A DNA stretch of 64,000 nucleotides from Paratinospora sagittata (Eukaryota > Streptophyta > Magnoliopsida > Ranunculales > Menispermaceae): the NCBI GenBank assembly GCA_035771175.1, contig CM069589.1, positions 28,910,201-28,974,200 of the forward strand. The letters are read 5' to 3'. The notes below the pieces were generated by a model. It did no database searches, was not told the DNA's origin, and was given only the letters and a program-made list of their open reading frames with translations. Positions within the stretch are counted from its first letter, which is position 1, and each line of letters opens with the position of its first letter. The position numbers and the translations under genes are program-made. This document shows positions 11,438 to 23,720 of this stretch, one piece after another.

Positions 11438-12376
11438 TGTCGCGACCCCCTCCATAGGGTGACGTCACGACTGACACAGAATACCATATACGCCATACAT
11501 AGACGTATATGACACCTTGTCAGCCTTCTTTCTTAACAAACTACAATAAAAATTTTGACATAACGTTCCCATAAAATCGTGAATCACAAAAGAAACCTGA
11601 TTTACCACAATATCACATTCACAATTCTATCAATTTTCATTATATCAATTTTCATTAAGAACTTAATCATTTATTTCCATATAAATGTTCACACCCATCT
11701 AAATTATAAATACAATAGATAGTGTTATACATGTACATATACCAAAAATAAATATACGTTTCCAAACTTCACATATACCTACATCAAGCAAAAGCAACAA
11801 ACATTCTCTGCGTCATGCCCTCGATGTCTTATCCTGAAAAGATTAAGAGTTTGGGGTGAGCAACAACTGGCTCAGTGAATATTCTATATATGGCATTATA
11901 TATGCATCAATAAGAAAACATGACATTTAAAACAATATAAACATCTCGATGCAAACAAATTGAACAAGACATAAATACTTGATAAATATAAGTTTCCATC
12001 ATATCCATACATTTTCAAAAAAAAAAACAATGCATAGCTATTTAAAATAATACTATACAATTGTCAATGTATTTCACAACATGTTTTACACTAAGCCTCT
12101 CGAGTCAGCCAACCACACTGGTGGCTAGCCATGTGGTCATGTCAGGATATCTCCTGATCATGATTTCAAATTTTCCCTCTAGATTACATGCTCTGATATC
12201 CCTATTTCTTTCTAGGTAATTGTGCATGTCTTCCTTTCATTATGCATAAATGAAGAGTGCACCATTCACAATTTACCTATTCAAAGATTCCAGGAAAGTG
12301 AGTGCGTTTTCTCCTCATTATATCCATAAGTAGTGCACCGTCCTCACCTTTCTATGAACCATAGCCAAATGCTATT
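11438..12376 (-). repeat. 3' LTR of element B, truncated
   Basis: It matches 43389-44340 (the 5' LTR of B) closely, including the opening 'cgaccccctccatagg' and the 'tcagccaaccacac' block. It stops at 12376 where copia element E begins. The remaining half of this LTR, which should follow the far end of E, is absent from the window because of the deletion at about 26170. Confidence 0.85.
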
Positions 12377-14072
12377 TGTTATTTCAATAACCTCTCATGT
12401 CTCGTATGAGAAAAGATATTTTGATGATTACAAATCACAGTCCTATGTATATTGTGTACATGATAGTGCATGGATGACTCACTTCAAAGCATGGAGGAAA
12501 AGAAGTCAAGTTCGTGATCAAGATGAAGACCATGTCTATTCAAGAATTTAATTTTATGTTACTAGAATGATTTAGGATTGTAGAATGTCAGCCATCATCT
12601 GATTCAGCAAATTATTCACCTCATGAATTTCTCATGATTTTTCATAAGTTTTCAAAAGCTTTTCGAGCTTGAAGAAAATGATTTTAATCGATTTAATTCG
12701 AAGATTTTTCGACTTATCTTTGGATCATTTGCACGATTTCTAAATGTTTTGATTTGATCCAAAAAGCTCAAGTGCTTATTTGATTTAATCGAGTGTTGGA
12801 AAATCAAATTTCTAGAAAATTTGTTTTCACTGTCTTTCAGGAAGCTAATGGGCAATCGGGGCGCTGATGCAGTGGATAGTCACTTAATATTGAGCCAACA
12901 CTACAGAACGCTGATGGACCATCAGGGCGTTGATTGTTTCAGGGTATTAAATGTTCTTCATTCAAAGCAGGACACTAATTGACTCATTAGCGCCCTCATC
13001 GAATCAACCTGGAAAAGCCAACAACTGCCACCAGGACGCTAATGCAGTATTAGCACCCTCCCTGAGTTTCTGGGTTTCAAAAAAATAAGTCCATCAGGAC
13101 GCTAACGTGGTATTAGCTCCTTCCTTGAATAAGTTGACAAATAGTTGATTTTTCATAAATGTGTAATTCAGGATGCTAATGCGACACTGTCAGAGTTTCT
13201 GAAAAAGACTGTCAAACTGTGCATTTTCTTATTCTTTCTATTTTCGTGATTGCACAGAGATCTTAGGTTTCTTGAACAATTTGAATGTTTACTCTTTTGT
13301 GAAACATTTTAACCATTGATTTCGAATTTCAAATGAAGCACCAAAACTCTTTAAGAATCTGAAAACAAATGCACTATCTATAAATGTCTTACACTGAGCC
13401 GTTAAAAATATACACACAAGAACACACAAGAAAAGATATTGAAATTCGTTTGCGCAAACTCTTTGAAAGTTAGTATGTTATTTTGTTGTGAAAAATCTAT
13501 TTGAAAATACTCTGATACATACTTACCTTCTGGATTTATCGATTCAACTTCATACATTTTACAAATCCATAGAAGGAAAGAGGAGCAATCTACCTCACAC
13601 TTTCAGCCGAGCTTTATCATACATTCATTACTGAATCAGTGTTGGTCTGAGGCTCATTTATTGCTCTGTAAGTATTTCTTTGATTCTTGGTAAGAGAATC
13701 AATCTCTCAAACTTGTATTTGATTTGTATAAGTGATTGTGTAGGTCACTGAGATTGAGCAAGGTTTGCTCAAGTGTTTAATGGTCATTCTCATACCCGGG
13801 AAGTTGAGAAAGGTTGTAACGGTTTGATCTTCACCTATAAGAGGATTCAATAGCGGAGTTTGGACAAAATTCTAATCGGGGAGATTAGATAGTGGAGGTA
13901 GGCAGGAGCCGAAGCACTCTAAATCTGTGTGCATCTTGCTATTTGACTGTTATTTATTATTTTTGTTTATTAACTATTATTACTTTTTTTATCTGTAAAT
14001 CAGTTTTATTAAAAAGGTTAAACCTGTTTCGTTGTCCAATTCACCTCCCTCTTGGACATTCCTGGGCCAACA
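12377..14072 (+). repeat. 5' LTR of copia element E
   Basis: TGTTATTTCAATAACC to CCTGGGCCAACA, 1696 bp. The matching 3' LTR begins at 19512 with the same word. U3 carries GGACGCTAAT/ATTAGC hairpin pairs at about 12840-13180; the pair at 13034-13060 has a 5-base loop. A TATA-like TCTATAAATG is at about 13378. One hairpin unit of the TTCTCA...TTGAGAA type lies near 13790. Confidence 0.95.
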
Positions 14073-14074
14073 AT

Positions 14075-14086
14075 TGGTATCAGAGC
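14075..14086 (+). other. Primer binding site of element E (initiator tRNA-Met)
   Basis: TGGTATCAGAGC, two bases after the LTR end; it exactly matches the usual plant copia primer site. Confidence 0.95.
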
Positions 14087-14125
14087 AGGTTATCAATCAA
14101 AAGATCTAACAATTTTTGATTGATT

Positions 14126-15876
14126 ATGGCAGGATAAAGTCTTAAGGATGTTACAATCCTTAATGAAGGAAACTCCACCAACAAACCACCTCTTTTCAAA
14201 GGGGATAACTACATTCATTGGAAAACTAGGATTAGATTTTACCGTAGAGCCCAAGACCTAGAAATGTGGAATGTTGTGATGAACGGTTGTCCAACACCTA
14301 CAAAAACAATTGACGGTGTGACTGTCCTTAAGGAACTAGAAGAGTGGACAACAAAGGAAAAGAAAAGAGAGTTACTTAACAATTAAGCTATGAACATACT
14401 CTTTTGCAGTTTATCTTGTGATAAATTTAATAAGGTTAACACATGCGAAACAACCAATGAGATTTGGGAAAGACTCGAAGTAACCCATGAGGGAACTTTG
14501 CAAGTCAAAAAAGCTAAGCTTCAAATTTTAGTTAAAGTTTATGAGTCCCATAGGATGGAGGAAACTGAAAATATAGCAGAAGCTATTGCACGATTCACCA
14601 AAAACTTGAATGACATGAAGACTTTAGGAAAGAGTTATGATCAAGAAGAAACAGTTAAGAAATTCCTTAGAGGATTACCTAAAGTGTGGAAACCTAAAGC
14701 CACAGCTATTGAGGAAGCCAAGAACCTAGCCGAGTACACTTTCGATGAACTATGTGGTTTATTGATGGTTCATGAAATGAAACTGAAAAATAACAAAGTC
14801 CAAACTAAAGTTGAAGATAAGGAAAAGAAAAACCATAGCATTGACTGTAGAAATCGAATTTGAAACTACTTCAGAAAATGAGAGTACGAGTGAGGATATA
14901 GCTATGTTGTCTAGGACGTTCAATAAGTTAATTAGGAGAAAAGGAAAGGGAAGCTCAAGTGATAAATTCCATAAAGGAAAGAAGTTCAGAGCTAAACCCA
15001 CTGAACTCATTTGCTATGGTTGCAATAAACCATGCCATGCTAAGAGTGATTGTCCTAACAAGTATAAAAAGAATTTTAGCTCAAAGAGGAAGGACAAGAA
15101 AGTACTTAAAGCTACATGGGATGACACAAGCTCGAGTGAAAATGACTCAGATTCGAACCACGAAGCAGCTATTTGCCTTATGGCAAGCACCGAGGGAAAA
15201 ACCAAATTAAGTATTGATGTTCTTAATTCTTATGTTTGTGATATAGTAAAAACCAAATTACATAGAGAAATCAAGAAAAACGAGAAGCTCAAAAAAAACT
15301 TTGGAGAAGCTCTTGAAGAGAGTGAATCTCAACAGGAGGATCTTGATGAGCTATCCTTAGATAATGAACAACTGATGCAATGCGATAAGAGTTAGAGTTA
15401 GTGGAAATCTCAAATCATTATTTTATGATAATTTACTAATTTTAGTAAAGTTACCATTTTTGATAATTTACTATTCTTAGTAAATTTACTATTTTCGGTA
15501 AGTACACTATTTTTAGTAATTTTATTTTTAATATTTTATTGAATTAGGAAACCACTATATTTGTTGCATTAGAAAATTAGTATTCGAGTCTGTTTAGAAG
15601 CCTAGTTATTACTATTTTTGTATTTGAGTTTATTTAGGAGTTTTCATGGGTTTTGCCTATTTAAAGGCCATTGTATGTGGTATTGAGATAGATTAAATAG
15701 TATTGATTTTTTTTAGAATTTGCGAATTCTTTCTTCACCTCTTTCTTCTGTATTCTGAAGAATTAACGAGTTAGAGAAGTGCGTTTATTGTCTTCCTTAT
15801 CATGCCCTGCATCAACAACTCAAAAAAATGATTAAAAAAATTGAAAATGAAAATGAGTTGCTTAGAAAGAAAAAAT
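14126..15876 (+). pseudogene. Element E gag (capsid/nucleocapsid), broken
   Basis: The ATG at 14126 is followed at once by a TAA (MAG-stop), then the frame reads KPPLFKGDNYIHWKTRIRFY, typical of SIRE-type gag, up to a stop near 14385. The next pieces (14390-14863, 14811 onward) carry CETTNEIWERLEVTHEGTLQ, a UBN2-like gag signature, and a CCHC zinc knuckle CYGCNKPCHAKSDC near 15013-15054. Frames shift at about 14811-14860. Solo LTR L (15373-15814) splits the C-terminal coiled-coil region; removing it leaves the frame intact (DNEQL then KKMIKKIENENELL) to a stop at about 15876. Gag would form the particle and bind genomic RNA; this copy cannot. Confidence 0.85.
15373..15814 (+). repeat. Solo LTR L (short, copia-like) inside gag, ACAAC duplication
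   Basis: A 442-bp insert with ends TGATGCA...TGCATCA, flanked by ACAAC at 15368-15372 and 15815-15819. It has a TATA-like TATTTAAAGG at about 15656 and an AT-rich upstream half, as expected of a small LTR. No internal region or primer site is present. The family is unrelated to the other LTRs in the window. A non-autonomous TRIM-like origin is also possible. Confidence 0.8.
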
Positions 15877-16013
15877 GAACACTTAAATAGTGTAGTACTA
15901 AAATTTACAAATGGACAAAAAATGTTTGATATGATGCTAAGATCACAAAAGTGTGCATTTGATAGAGCAGGAATATGTCATACTCAAAGGTCTAAGCAAA
16001 AAGATAAAATACT

Positions 16014-17400
16014 TTGTTGACCAAGAGACATAAATGTCATAATTGTAATAGTGAAGGCCATAGTATATTAAGATGCAATGTTATAAATATGAAGAAAATA
16101 AAACTTGCATGGGTTGAAAAGAGTATTCTTGTTGACGCTAACATGCATGGACCCAAAGCAATATGGGTACCAAAATCAAAAGTATTTTGTGTCGTATAGA
16201 TGAACAAGAATGGAGATATATGGTATCTGGACAGTAGATGTTCAAGACATATGACTGGTGACAAGTCAAAGTTTTTGTGCATAGAAAGGAAGGAAGGCGG
16301 GAATGTGACGTTTGGAGACAACAACAAAGGTGAAATTGCAGGCATTGGAACTATTGGTAATGATTCTTTTTCAATTCCTGATGTATTGTTTGTTAAAGGC
16401 CTAAAACATAATCTCTTGAGCATAAGTCAATTATGTGACAATGGCTATAGAATTTCTTTTGAAGCAAATAGGTGCATAGTTAGACATTTTGATAGTTCAA
16501 TTGCATTTGTAGCATCTAGACATAAAAATGTATATTGCACTGATCTTGTTAATATGGAAAAACAAAATATTATATGTTTGAGTGCTATATCTTGTGATGA
16601 TGCATGGCTTTAGACTAGCACATGTTAGTAGAGATAGCATATCTAGATTAGTCAAGAATGATCTTGTTAAAGGAATTCCAAAAGGAATATATTTAAAGGA
16701 CAAGGTTTGTAAACCATGTCAATTGGACAAGCATACCAAATCATCATTTAAGAGCAAGAAATATTTGTCTACTACTAGAGCTCTTGAATTGATTCACATG
16801 AATATTTTTAGACCAACCAAAACACAAAGCTTAGGTGGTAAATCTTATGTATTTGTGATTGTTGATGATTTTACTAGATTTACATGGGTATTCTTTCTAG
16901 CTCAAAAATCAGAAGCATGTGATTTGTTTATCAAACTTCATAGAAAAGTTGAAAACGAAAAAGGATATAAAATAAATATCATCAGAAGTGATAGAGGAGG
17001 AGAATTTGTTAATAAAAATCTCAAAGAATTTTGTAATAATCAAGGGTATACTCATCAATTCTCAGCCCAAGGACACCACAACAAAATGGTGTAGTTGAAA
17101 GAAAGAATAGGACTCTACAAGATATGTGTAGAACAACGCCCTGTGAGTATAATGTAGCAAACTATTTTTGGGTAGAAGCAATTAACAATGCATGTCATGT
17201 AATAAATAGAACAATGATTAGGAAAACTACGAACAAAACTTCATATGAATTATGGAAGGGTAGAACACCTAACATAAGTTATTTTAGAGTATTTGGATGA
17301 AAGTGCTTCATTCTTAATGAAAAGGATAATCTTGATAAATTTGAACCTAAATAAGATTAGGAATATTTCTAAGATATTCTTTTCACAGTAGAACATATTG
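16014..17400 (+). pseudogene. Element E protease and integrase, broken
   Basis: A second CCHC knuckle CHNCNSEGHSILRC (about 16032-16075) precedes the protease. The protease motif reads LDSRCSRHMTG (about 16230), where the family has D-S-G-C, so the active-site glycine is changed to arginine. The pre-integrase zinc finger begins RLAHVSRDSIS (about 16614) and closes CKPCQLDKH. The integrase core shows VIVDDFTRFTWV (about 16857) and IIRSDRGGEFVNK (about 16980), with the two Asp positions present. The final E motif, PQQNGVVERKNR, is in another frame at about 17075. Stops at 16197-16199, 16611-16613 and later frameshifts break the chain. Confidence 0.85.
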
Positions 17401-17401
17401 A

Positions 17402-18485
17402 GTGTTTAACAAAACTACTAAAGCTGTAGAAGAATCAGTTCATGTCAACTTTGATGAATGTAAAGCCAAAAGGAATCTTGGAGATGAAATTAAACAAATG
17501 AATCTCAATGATGATGATGATGATCCCAAGATAGTTCATAACTTAGAAATTGATAATGAGACACCTTTAGAAGTTTCAAGAAATTCTAGAATACTTCTAA
17601 GTCACCCCAAAAATCAAATATTAGATGATCCATCAAAAGGCATATCTACTAGATCTTCAATTCATAGATATCAAGAGTTTGTTGCTTTTGGATCTCAAAT
17701 TGAACCAACAAAGGTGGAAGATGCACTGAAGGATGAGAACTAGATTCTTGCTACTTGCTATGCAAGAAGAACTAGAACATTTTTTCAGAAACAAAGTATG
17801 AGAATTAGTTCCTAGATCATCTCATCAATCGACTATAAGAACCAAATGGGTATTTAGAAACAAAAAGGATGAACAAGGAGTCATAGTCCGAAATAAAGCT
17901 AGATTGATTGCACAAGGGTACAATCAAGAAGAAGGCATAGATTTTGAAGAAGCTTTTGCTCCAATAGCAAGATTAGAGGCAATCAGAATGTTACTTGCCT
18001 ATGCTTGTTACAAAAAATTTCCTCTATACCAAATGGATGTAAAAAGTGCATTTCTAAATGGCTACATAAATGAAGAGGTATATGTGGAACAACCTCCAGG
18101 TTTTGAGGATGCTCATAACCCAGAATTCGTGTTCAAACTCCACATGGTTTAATATGGACCCAAACAAGCTCCTACAACTTGGTATGATAGACTCAGTTCA
18201 TTTCTTTTAGATAACCATTTTCGAAAAGGAAAACTTGATCCAACTTTGTTTATCAAACACCAGAATTATGATATGCTCATTATTCAAATATATGTGGATG
18301 ATATCATATTTGGTCCATCAAACGAAGATTTATATAGAGAGTTTTCTAAGCTAATGCAAAATGAATTCAAAATGAATATGATGGGAGAATTTACATACTT
18401 TTTTAGTTTGCAAATCAAACAAATGTCTTATGGAACTTTTATAAGCCAATCAAAGTATGCTAAGGAAATGGTTAAGAAATTTTAG
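17402..18485 (+). pseudogene. Element E reverse transcriptase (with IN-RT linker), broken
   Basis: The linker (17402-17743) is acidic and ends with SQIEPTKVEDALKDEN, the standard lead-in to copia RT. RT then runs through frames containing [32 protein letters not shown] (about 17898), [20 protein letters not shown] (about 18030), PPGFEDA and the catalytic YVDDIIFG (18291-18314), in which both Asp residues are intact. Stops at 17741-17743, 18150-18152 and 18483-18485, plus frameshifts around 17750-17900, inactivate it. RT makes cDNA from the element RNA. Confidence 0.88.
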
Positions 18486-19220
18486 ATGAGCAATCTGAAA
18501 TCTATAGACATTCCCTGTAGTTTAGCAATTAAGTTAGATAAGGATGATAAAGGGAAACCTATAGATCCAAAATTATACAGAAGTATGATCGGAAGCTTAC
18601 TCTATTTCATAGTAAGCAAACCTGATATCATGTTCAACGTTTGTCTATGTGCAAGATTTCAATCCAATCCAAAAGAATCACATTTAAAATGTGTAAAGAG
18701 AATCTTTAGATACATAAATTGCACAACTGATCTTGGAATTTGGTATTCCAAAGGTACATCATTTGAACTAAAGAGCCATGTAGACTTTGATTGTGATGAG
18801 AGTCTTACTGAAAGAAAAAGTACCTCTGGATTCTATCATTTCTTAGGAAATTTTTTAATTTCTTGGTTTTGTAAGAAACAATATTCAGTGGCATTATCCA
18901 CAATTGAGGCTGAATATGTTGCAGCTGGTAGTTGTTGTTCTCAAGTTTTATACATGAAACAACAACTTCAGGACTACCAAACTCATGTTGGTTGCACTAA
19001 AATATTGTGTGATAATACAAGTGCTATCAATATATCCAAAAATCCTGTGTTGCGCTCTCGAACTAAACATATTCAAATTCGACATCATTTCTTAAGGGAT
19101 CATGTGCAAAACAGTGATGTGAAACTTATTCACATTAGAACTAAAAATCAACTGGCAGATATTTTCACTAAAGCTTTACCAAAAGACCAATTTATTTTTA
19201 AAATATCAGAAGAGAATTGA
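18486..19220 (+). pseudogene. Element E RT C-terminus and RNase H
   Basis: A 244-codon open stretch, the longest intact piece of pol. It contains YRSMIGSLLYFIVSKPDI (RT thumb side), then RNase H with SHVDFDCDESLTERKSTSGF, where the first acidic residue is present, LSTIEAEYVAAG with the Glu, and LCDNTSAINISKNPV with the second Asp. It ends with LADIFTKALPKDQF, the usual C-terminus of copia pol, so the gene end is natural at 19218-19220. The piece is joined to the preceding RT by an in-frame stop. Confidence 0.9.
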
Positions 19221-19497
19221 GAATATTCTTTGAATCCAACCTATCAACTATGTGATATTTGGATGCTTACACCACCTGTAACAATTACCTCATTTCTTTT
19301 TTATGTTTTCAAAAGGGGGAGAAGTAATTCTTCTTGAAGCATTAAGTATCATTTATACAATTTTCTTTTAAAGGACAAATCAAAGGAAAAGTAATAAGTC
19401 AGGGGGAGAAATTAATTATTTTATTCTTCATTGTATGACTCATGCATTCATATTATTTTTATGCTTCAAGTCCTATAGTATTGTGTTTAAAATCATC

Positions 19498-19511
19498 AAA
19501 AAGGGGGAGAT
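19498..19511 (+). other. Polypurine tract of element E
   Basis: AAAAAGGGGGAGAT directly precedes the 3' LTR; it is the plus-strand primer site and fixes the LTR start. Confidence 0.9.
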
Positions 19512-20894
19512 TGTTATTTCAATAACCCTCATGTCCTGTATGAGAAAAAATATTTTGATGATTACAAACCACATTCCTACGTATATTGTGTACATGATAA
19601 TGCATGGCTGACTCACTTTAAAGCATGGTAGAAAAGAAGTCAAATTCGTGATCAAGATGAAGACCATGTCTATTCAAGAATTTAATTTTATGTTACTAGA
19701 ATGATTTAAGATTGTAGAATGTCAGCCATCATCTGATTCAGCAAATTATTCACCTCATGAATTTCTCATGATTTTTCATAAGTTTTCAAAGCCTTTCGAG
19801 CTTGAAGAAAATGATTTTAATCGATTTAATTTGAAGGTTTTTTGACTTATCTTTGGATTTTTTGCACGATTTCTAAATGTTTTGATTTGATCCAAAAAGC
19901 TCAAGTGCTTATTTGATTTAATCGAGTGTTGGAAAATCAAATTTCTAGAAAATTTGTTTTCACTGTCTTTCAGGACGCTAATGGGCCATCAGGGCGTTGA
20001 TGCAGTGGCTAGTTATTTAATATCGAGCCAACATTATAGAACGTTGATGGACCATCAGGGCGCTAATTATTTCAGGGTATCTAATGTTCTTCGTTCAAAA
20101 CAGGATGCTGATTGAGTATTAGCGCCCTCATCGAATCAACCTGAAAAAACCAACAACTGCCATCAGGACGCTAATGCAGTATTAGAGCCCTCCCTGAGTT
20201 TTTGGGTTTCGAAAAAATAAGTCCATCAGGATGCTAACGTGGTATTAGCGCCTTCTTTGAATAAGTTGACAAAAAGTTGATTTTTCAGAAATGTGTAATT
20301 CAGGACGCTAATGCGACACTGTTAGAGTTTCTGAAAAAAAGTGTCAAACTATGCATTTTCTAATTCTTTCTATTTTTGTGATTGCACATAGATCTTAGGT
20401 TTCTCGAACAGTCTAAATGTTTTCTCTTTTGTAAAACATTTTTACCATTGATTTCGAATTTCAAATGAAGCCCCAAAACTTTTTAAAAATCTGAAAACAA
20501 ACGCATTCTCTATAAATGTCTTACTTTGAGCCATTAGAAATATAAACGCAAGAAAAGAGATTGAAAATCTTTTGCGCAAACTCTTTGAAAGTTAGTATGT
20601 TATTTTGCTATGAAAAATCTATTTGAAAAATACTCTGATACATACTTACCTTCTGGATTTATCGATTCAACTTCATACATTTTGCAAATCCTTCGAAAGA
20701 AAGATGAGCAATCAACCTCACACTTTCAGCCGAGCTTTATCATACATTCATTGCTGAATCAGTGTTGGTCTGATGCTCATTCATTGCTCTGTAAGTATTT
20801 CTTTGATTCTTAGTAAGATAATCAAGCTCTCAAACTTGTATTTGATTTGTATAAGTAACTGTGTAGGTCACTAAGGTTGAGCAAGGTTTGCTCA
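19512..20894 (+). repeat. 3' LTR of element E, interrupted
   Basis: It matches 12377-13763 almost base for base, including the GGACGCT hairpin pairs (20166-20192). It ends at '...gcaaggtttgctca' where the G1 LTR begins. The last roughly 310 bp of this LTR are missing from the window. Confidence 0.92.
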
Positions 20895-22102
20895 TGTAAC
20901 ACCCTCCACTTTTTCTACTGTAAAACTAATTTAACTGCCTGGAAACCCTATAGATGTAATTTCAATAAGTAAAAGTAGCCTTAAAAGACCCCCTTCGGAG
21001 AAAAAATAGACCCCTATAGTGGGACGGTCCCAAGGAAAGGACCGTCCCCATGGGGGGCTGGCTCCTTAGTAGGGGTGGCCCCTCCTCAGTTCTCCTTGTC
21101 GGTCCCCTCGCTCTTTTCTCTTTTCCTCGACCTTTTTGCACTCTCCTGCGTCCCTGCACACTTCAAGAAGTTAGAGGAAAACGCTACGCCACTGCAAGTG
21201 CGTTAAGGTGGGGAATGAAGGCTAGGTTTACATTTCTTACTTGTTTAATAATGAATTACATAACATCATGCATCATATCTGTTACCATGTTTTACTTCAT
21301 GCATGAGGCTATCTATCATAAATGTTAAAAATTCATAACCATGAGTGCTATGCCGCTACGCTGGACCATGGATTATCATAAATGTATTATTGGGTGCTAT
21401 GGTATTACGCTGAACCGAGAGGTGACACTGTCACTTGTTAGCACTAGAACTCATGAGACCTCTCAGTTGCTGGATATTGTATAGATGCCTCGGGTCACAG
21501 GTTGTGAGTGCCCGGTGCCTGACCTGTGATGCCGTGTGACCACATTTCATTCATATCATTGCTTGATTGTATTTTTGTGGCATAACGTTTTGATGACTGT
21601 TGTTCTGTACTTGTTATTATGCTTGTAAGACTTGTTTACCGTGCTTGATCTCATTGAGTTGTTGAGCTCACCCCGTTGCTAATCTTTTCAGGGAATTAAG
21701 ATGGGTCAGGTTTGATTATTCCGGGGGTTATAGCCAAACCAGGTCCATGTAGGGACTTTTGTATATGTACTCTCCCCAGGTTCTGTCAGATCGGTCTAGC
21801 TATGGTGGTGGTGGTTCCAGGCTTCTAGACGCCTCTCTTTTGACTACTTCTCTTTTGTTATTTTGGTACTTTAGTAGGGGCTTCGCCATTGTTATCTTTC
21901 TGTTGTCTTTTTGCTATAAAAGGATGTAATAATTAACAAACTCTATGTTTTCAATATAATAGTATTTTCCTTAATTGTTTCCATTGTATTATTGTTGATG
22001 TGGGCCACAATGCTTCTATATGTGCAACTCTGATCGAGTGGTTGAGCACTCGACACCTTAATTGTTGCATCTCGCATTGAATCAATGAGGCGGGGTGTGA
22101 CA
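20895..22102 (+). repeat. 5' LTR of gypsy G1
   Basis: TGTAACACCCTCCACTTTTT to GCGGGGTGTGACA, 1208 bp. It matches the minus-strand LTR 2021-3114. A degenerate primer site (ATTAGGTATAAAAGC, against TTTGGTATCAGAG in the sister copy) follows at 22106-22120. Confidence 0.9.
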
Positions 22103-22392
22103 GTTATTAGGTATAAAAGCATGGTTTTGGAGACTGCCCACCCTTATTATTAAATAATACAAATTTTAATAATAAAAAAATACCCAGACTGGTTGGTGGC
22201 CAGGTGGGGCCGGGTCAGCCCCCTTATTTTTTTAAGCTCCCCCCTTTATATTCTTCTATAAATAGATAGGGGATGGGAGTTCCTTCAATCACCCTCCTCA
22301 CCTCTCTTGTTTTCCTTCTTTTTTAAATCTATACATTTTTTCTACAACATATCTTCTATTCCTCTCCAAATTTCATCTTCAAAAACAACTTG

Positions 22393-23720
22393 ATGGAATG
22401 AAGGCCAAAGAAGCCTAAGAAGAATGTTGAAGGTGAAAGTTCTTAGCTTTATGGACTCAGATCTTTTTTTTTTCAATTCCAGTCCAGACTGGAAGACTAG
22501 TAATTTTACCAGAAGAATACTATCCCATGCTCCACAACAAACTTGCAACCTTAGGTTGGACACCAGTCATCAATCTTGAAATATGCGTTTTTCGGTCTTC
22601 TGTTGCCTCATTTTATGCAAATTTGGCTGTCAAAAACCAGGATACTTTCACCATCACTACAAGGGTAAATGAGATTGATATAACCTCTGAAATATTGGAA
22701 GAAATTTTACAAATCCCTGATAGAGGACCACTCTGCGATATCTACACGTCCAGAGGTAGGGTAAGTGTGGTCCCAAGCTCTCGAAATATGTTTAGGTGTC
22801 TTGCTTCCAGCCTGACTTCACTGTCACCGAAATTTTTACCAAAAAAATCAAAGAGCAATATAATCCTCTTATTCAAGTAATCATGTCAAACATTTTGCCC
22901 CAACCTAGTAAAAGGTCTACTACCACTCATCCTCAATGCTTTTTGGCATACTGTTTGGTGAAGGAAATTCATGTGAATCTTCCTTTTATAATCTTGCACC
23001 ATATGGCACATTGCACTCAGGAACAGACCTGTCTTCCATACGGAGCACTACTAAATAAAGTATTCCGTCTTTTCAGAGTATTTCCTAGCCCAACCGAGAT
23101 AACTCTCCCTTGTATGGTGACATCACCGAAACTGTATTGAACTCGAGTGGAGCGAAGGGAAGTCTCGCGGTTAAGAGGCGAGGAAATGTGCCAACTGAAT
23201 GGGAAGATTTTTCATAAATAAAGGTCGACACTCCTCCAGAAAACCTCGAAGACTTTAACCTTGATTTCTCTGATACTCCAGAAGAGGAGGCAAACTCTCC
23301 TACAGAAGAATACTTTTCTCCATCCAATACACAAGAAACCAATACTGTCACCCAACAACAACTTGTGGATCAAATGAGAGAAATGATGTTGGCATCCTAG
23401 GAGCGTATGATGAAAAACATGGGAGACCAGTTTGAAGAATACAATCACAGCCTTAGAGAAAATAAAAAGGTTATCCACTCACTGCTCAAGTGACACAAGG
23501 AATGCCACGCCGTAGTACCAAGGATCGCTCCTCCATTTTCAGGTGAGAAAGAATTTGCACAGGATTCGTCAGTGAATTTGAATCTCAACCTTGGGGCCTT
23601 TCAGTTTCCTAACCAAGCATTTGTTGGGCAAGTCATGGAAACTCTTATATACTCTCCCAACATAGAACAATTAGTATCTCAATTCCCCTCTGAACATTTT
23701 GATTTCGTACCTCCTCAATA
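22393..23720 (+). pseudogene. G1 extra ORF upstream of gag, second copy, broken
   Basis: It starts at an ATG followed one codon later by a stop (M-E-stop-RPKKPKKNVEGES). It matches the minus-strand ORF at 402-1751 throughout, with LGWTPVINLEICVF and VASFYANLAVKNQDTF in one piece (22527-22880), HPQCFLAYCLVKEI in the next (22796-23140), and the acidic C-terminal part in a third frame ending at a TAG at 23718-23720. It belongs to the 'putative plant transposon protein' type by resemblance. Lying between the LTR and gag in two independent copies, it is a standing part of this family. Confidence 0.6.

Larger units (their letters stand above)
12377..20894 (+). mobile_element. Ty1/copia SIRE/Maximus-like element E, 3' end truncated
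   Basis: A nearly full-length copia element: 5' LTR 12377-14072, primer site, gag, protease, integrase, reverse transcriptase, RNase H, polypurine tract and 3' LTR from 19512. The 3' LTR is broken at 20894 by gypsy G1. The target flank on the left is CTATT; its partner on the right was lost. A solo LTR (L) sits inside gag. The gene order IN before RT identifies Ty1/copia. No envelope-like ORF follows pol: only about 290 bp separate the RNase H end from the LTR. Confidence 0.92.
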
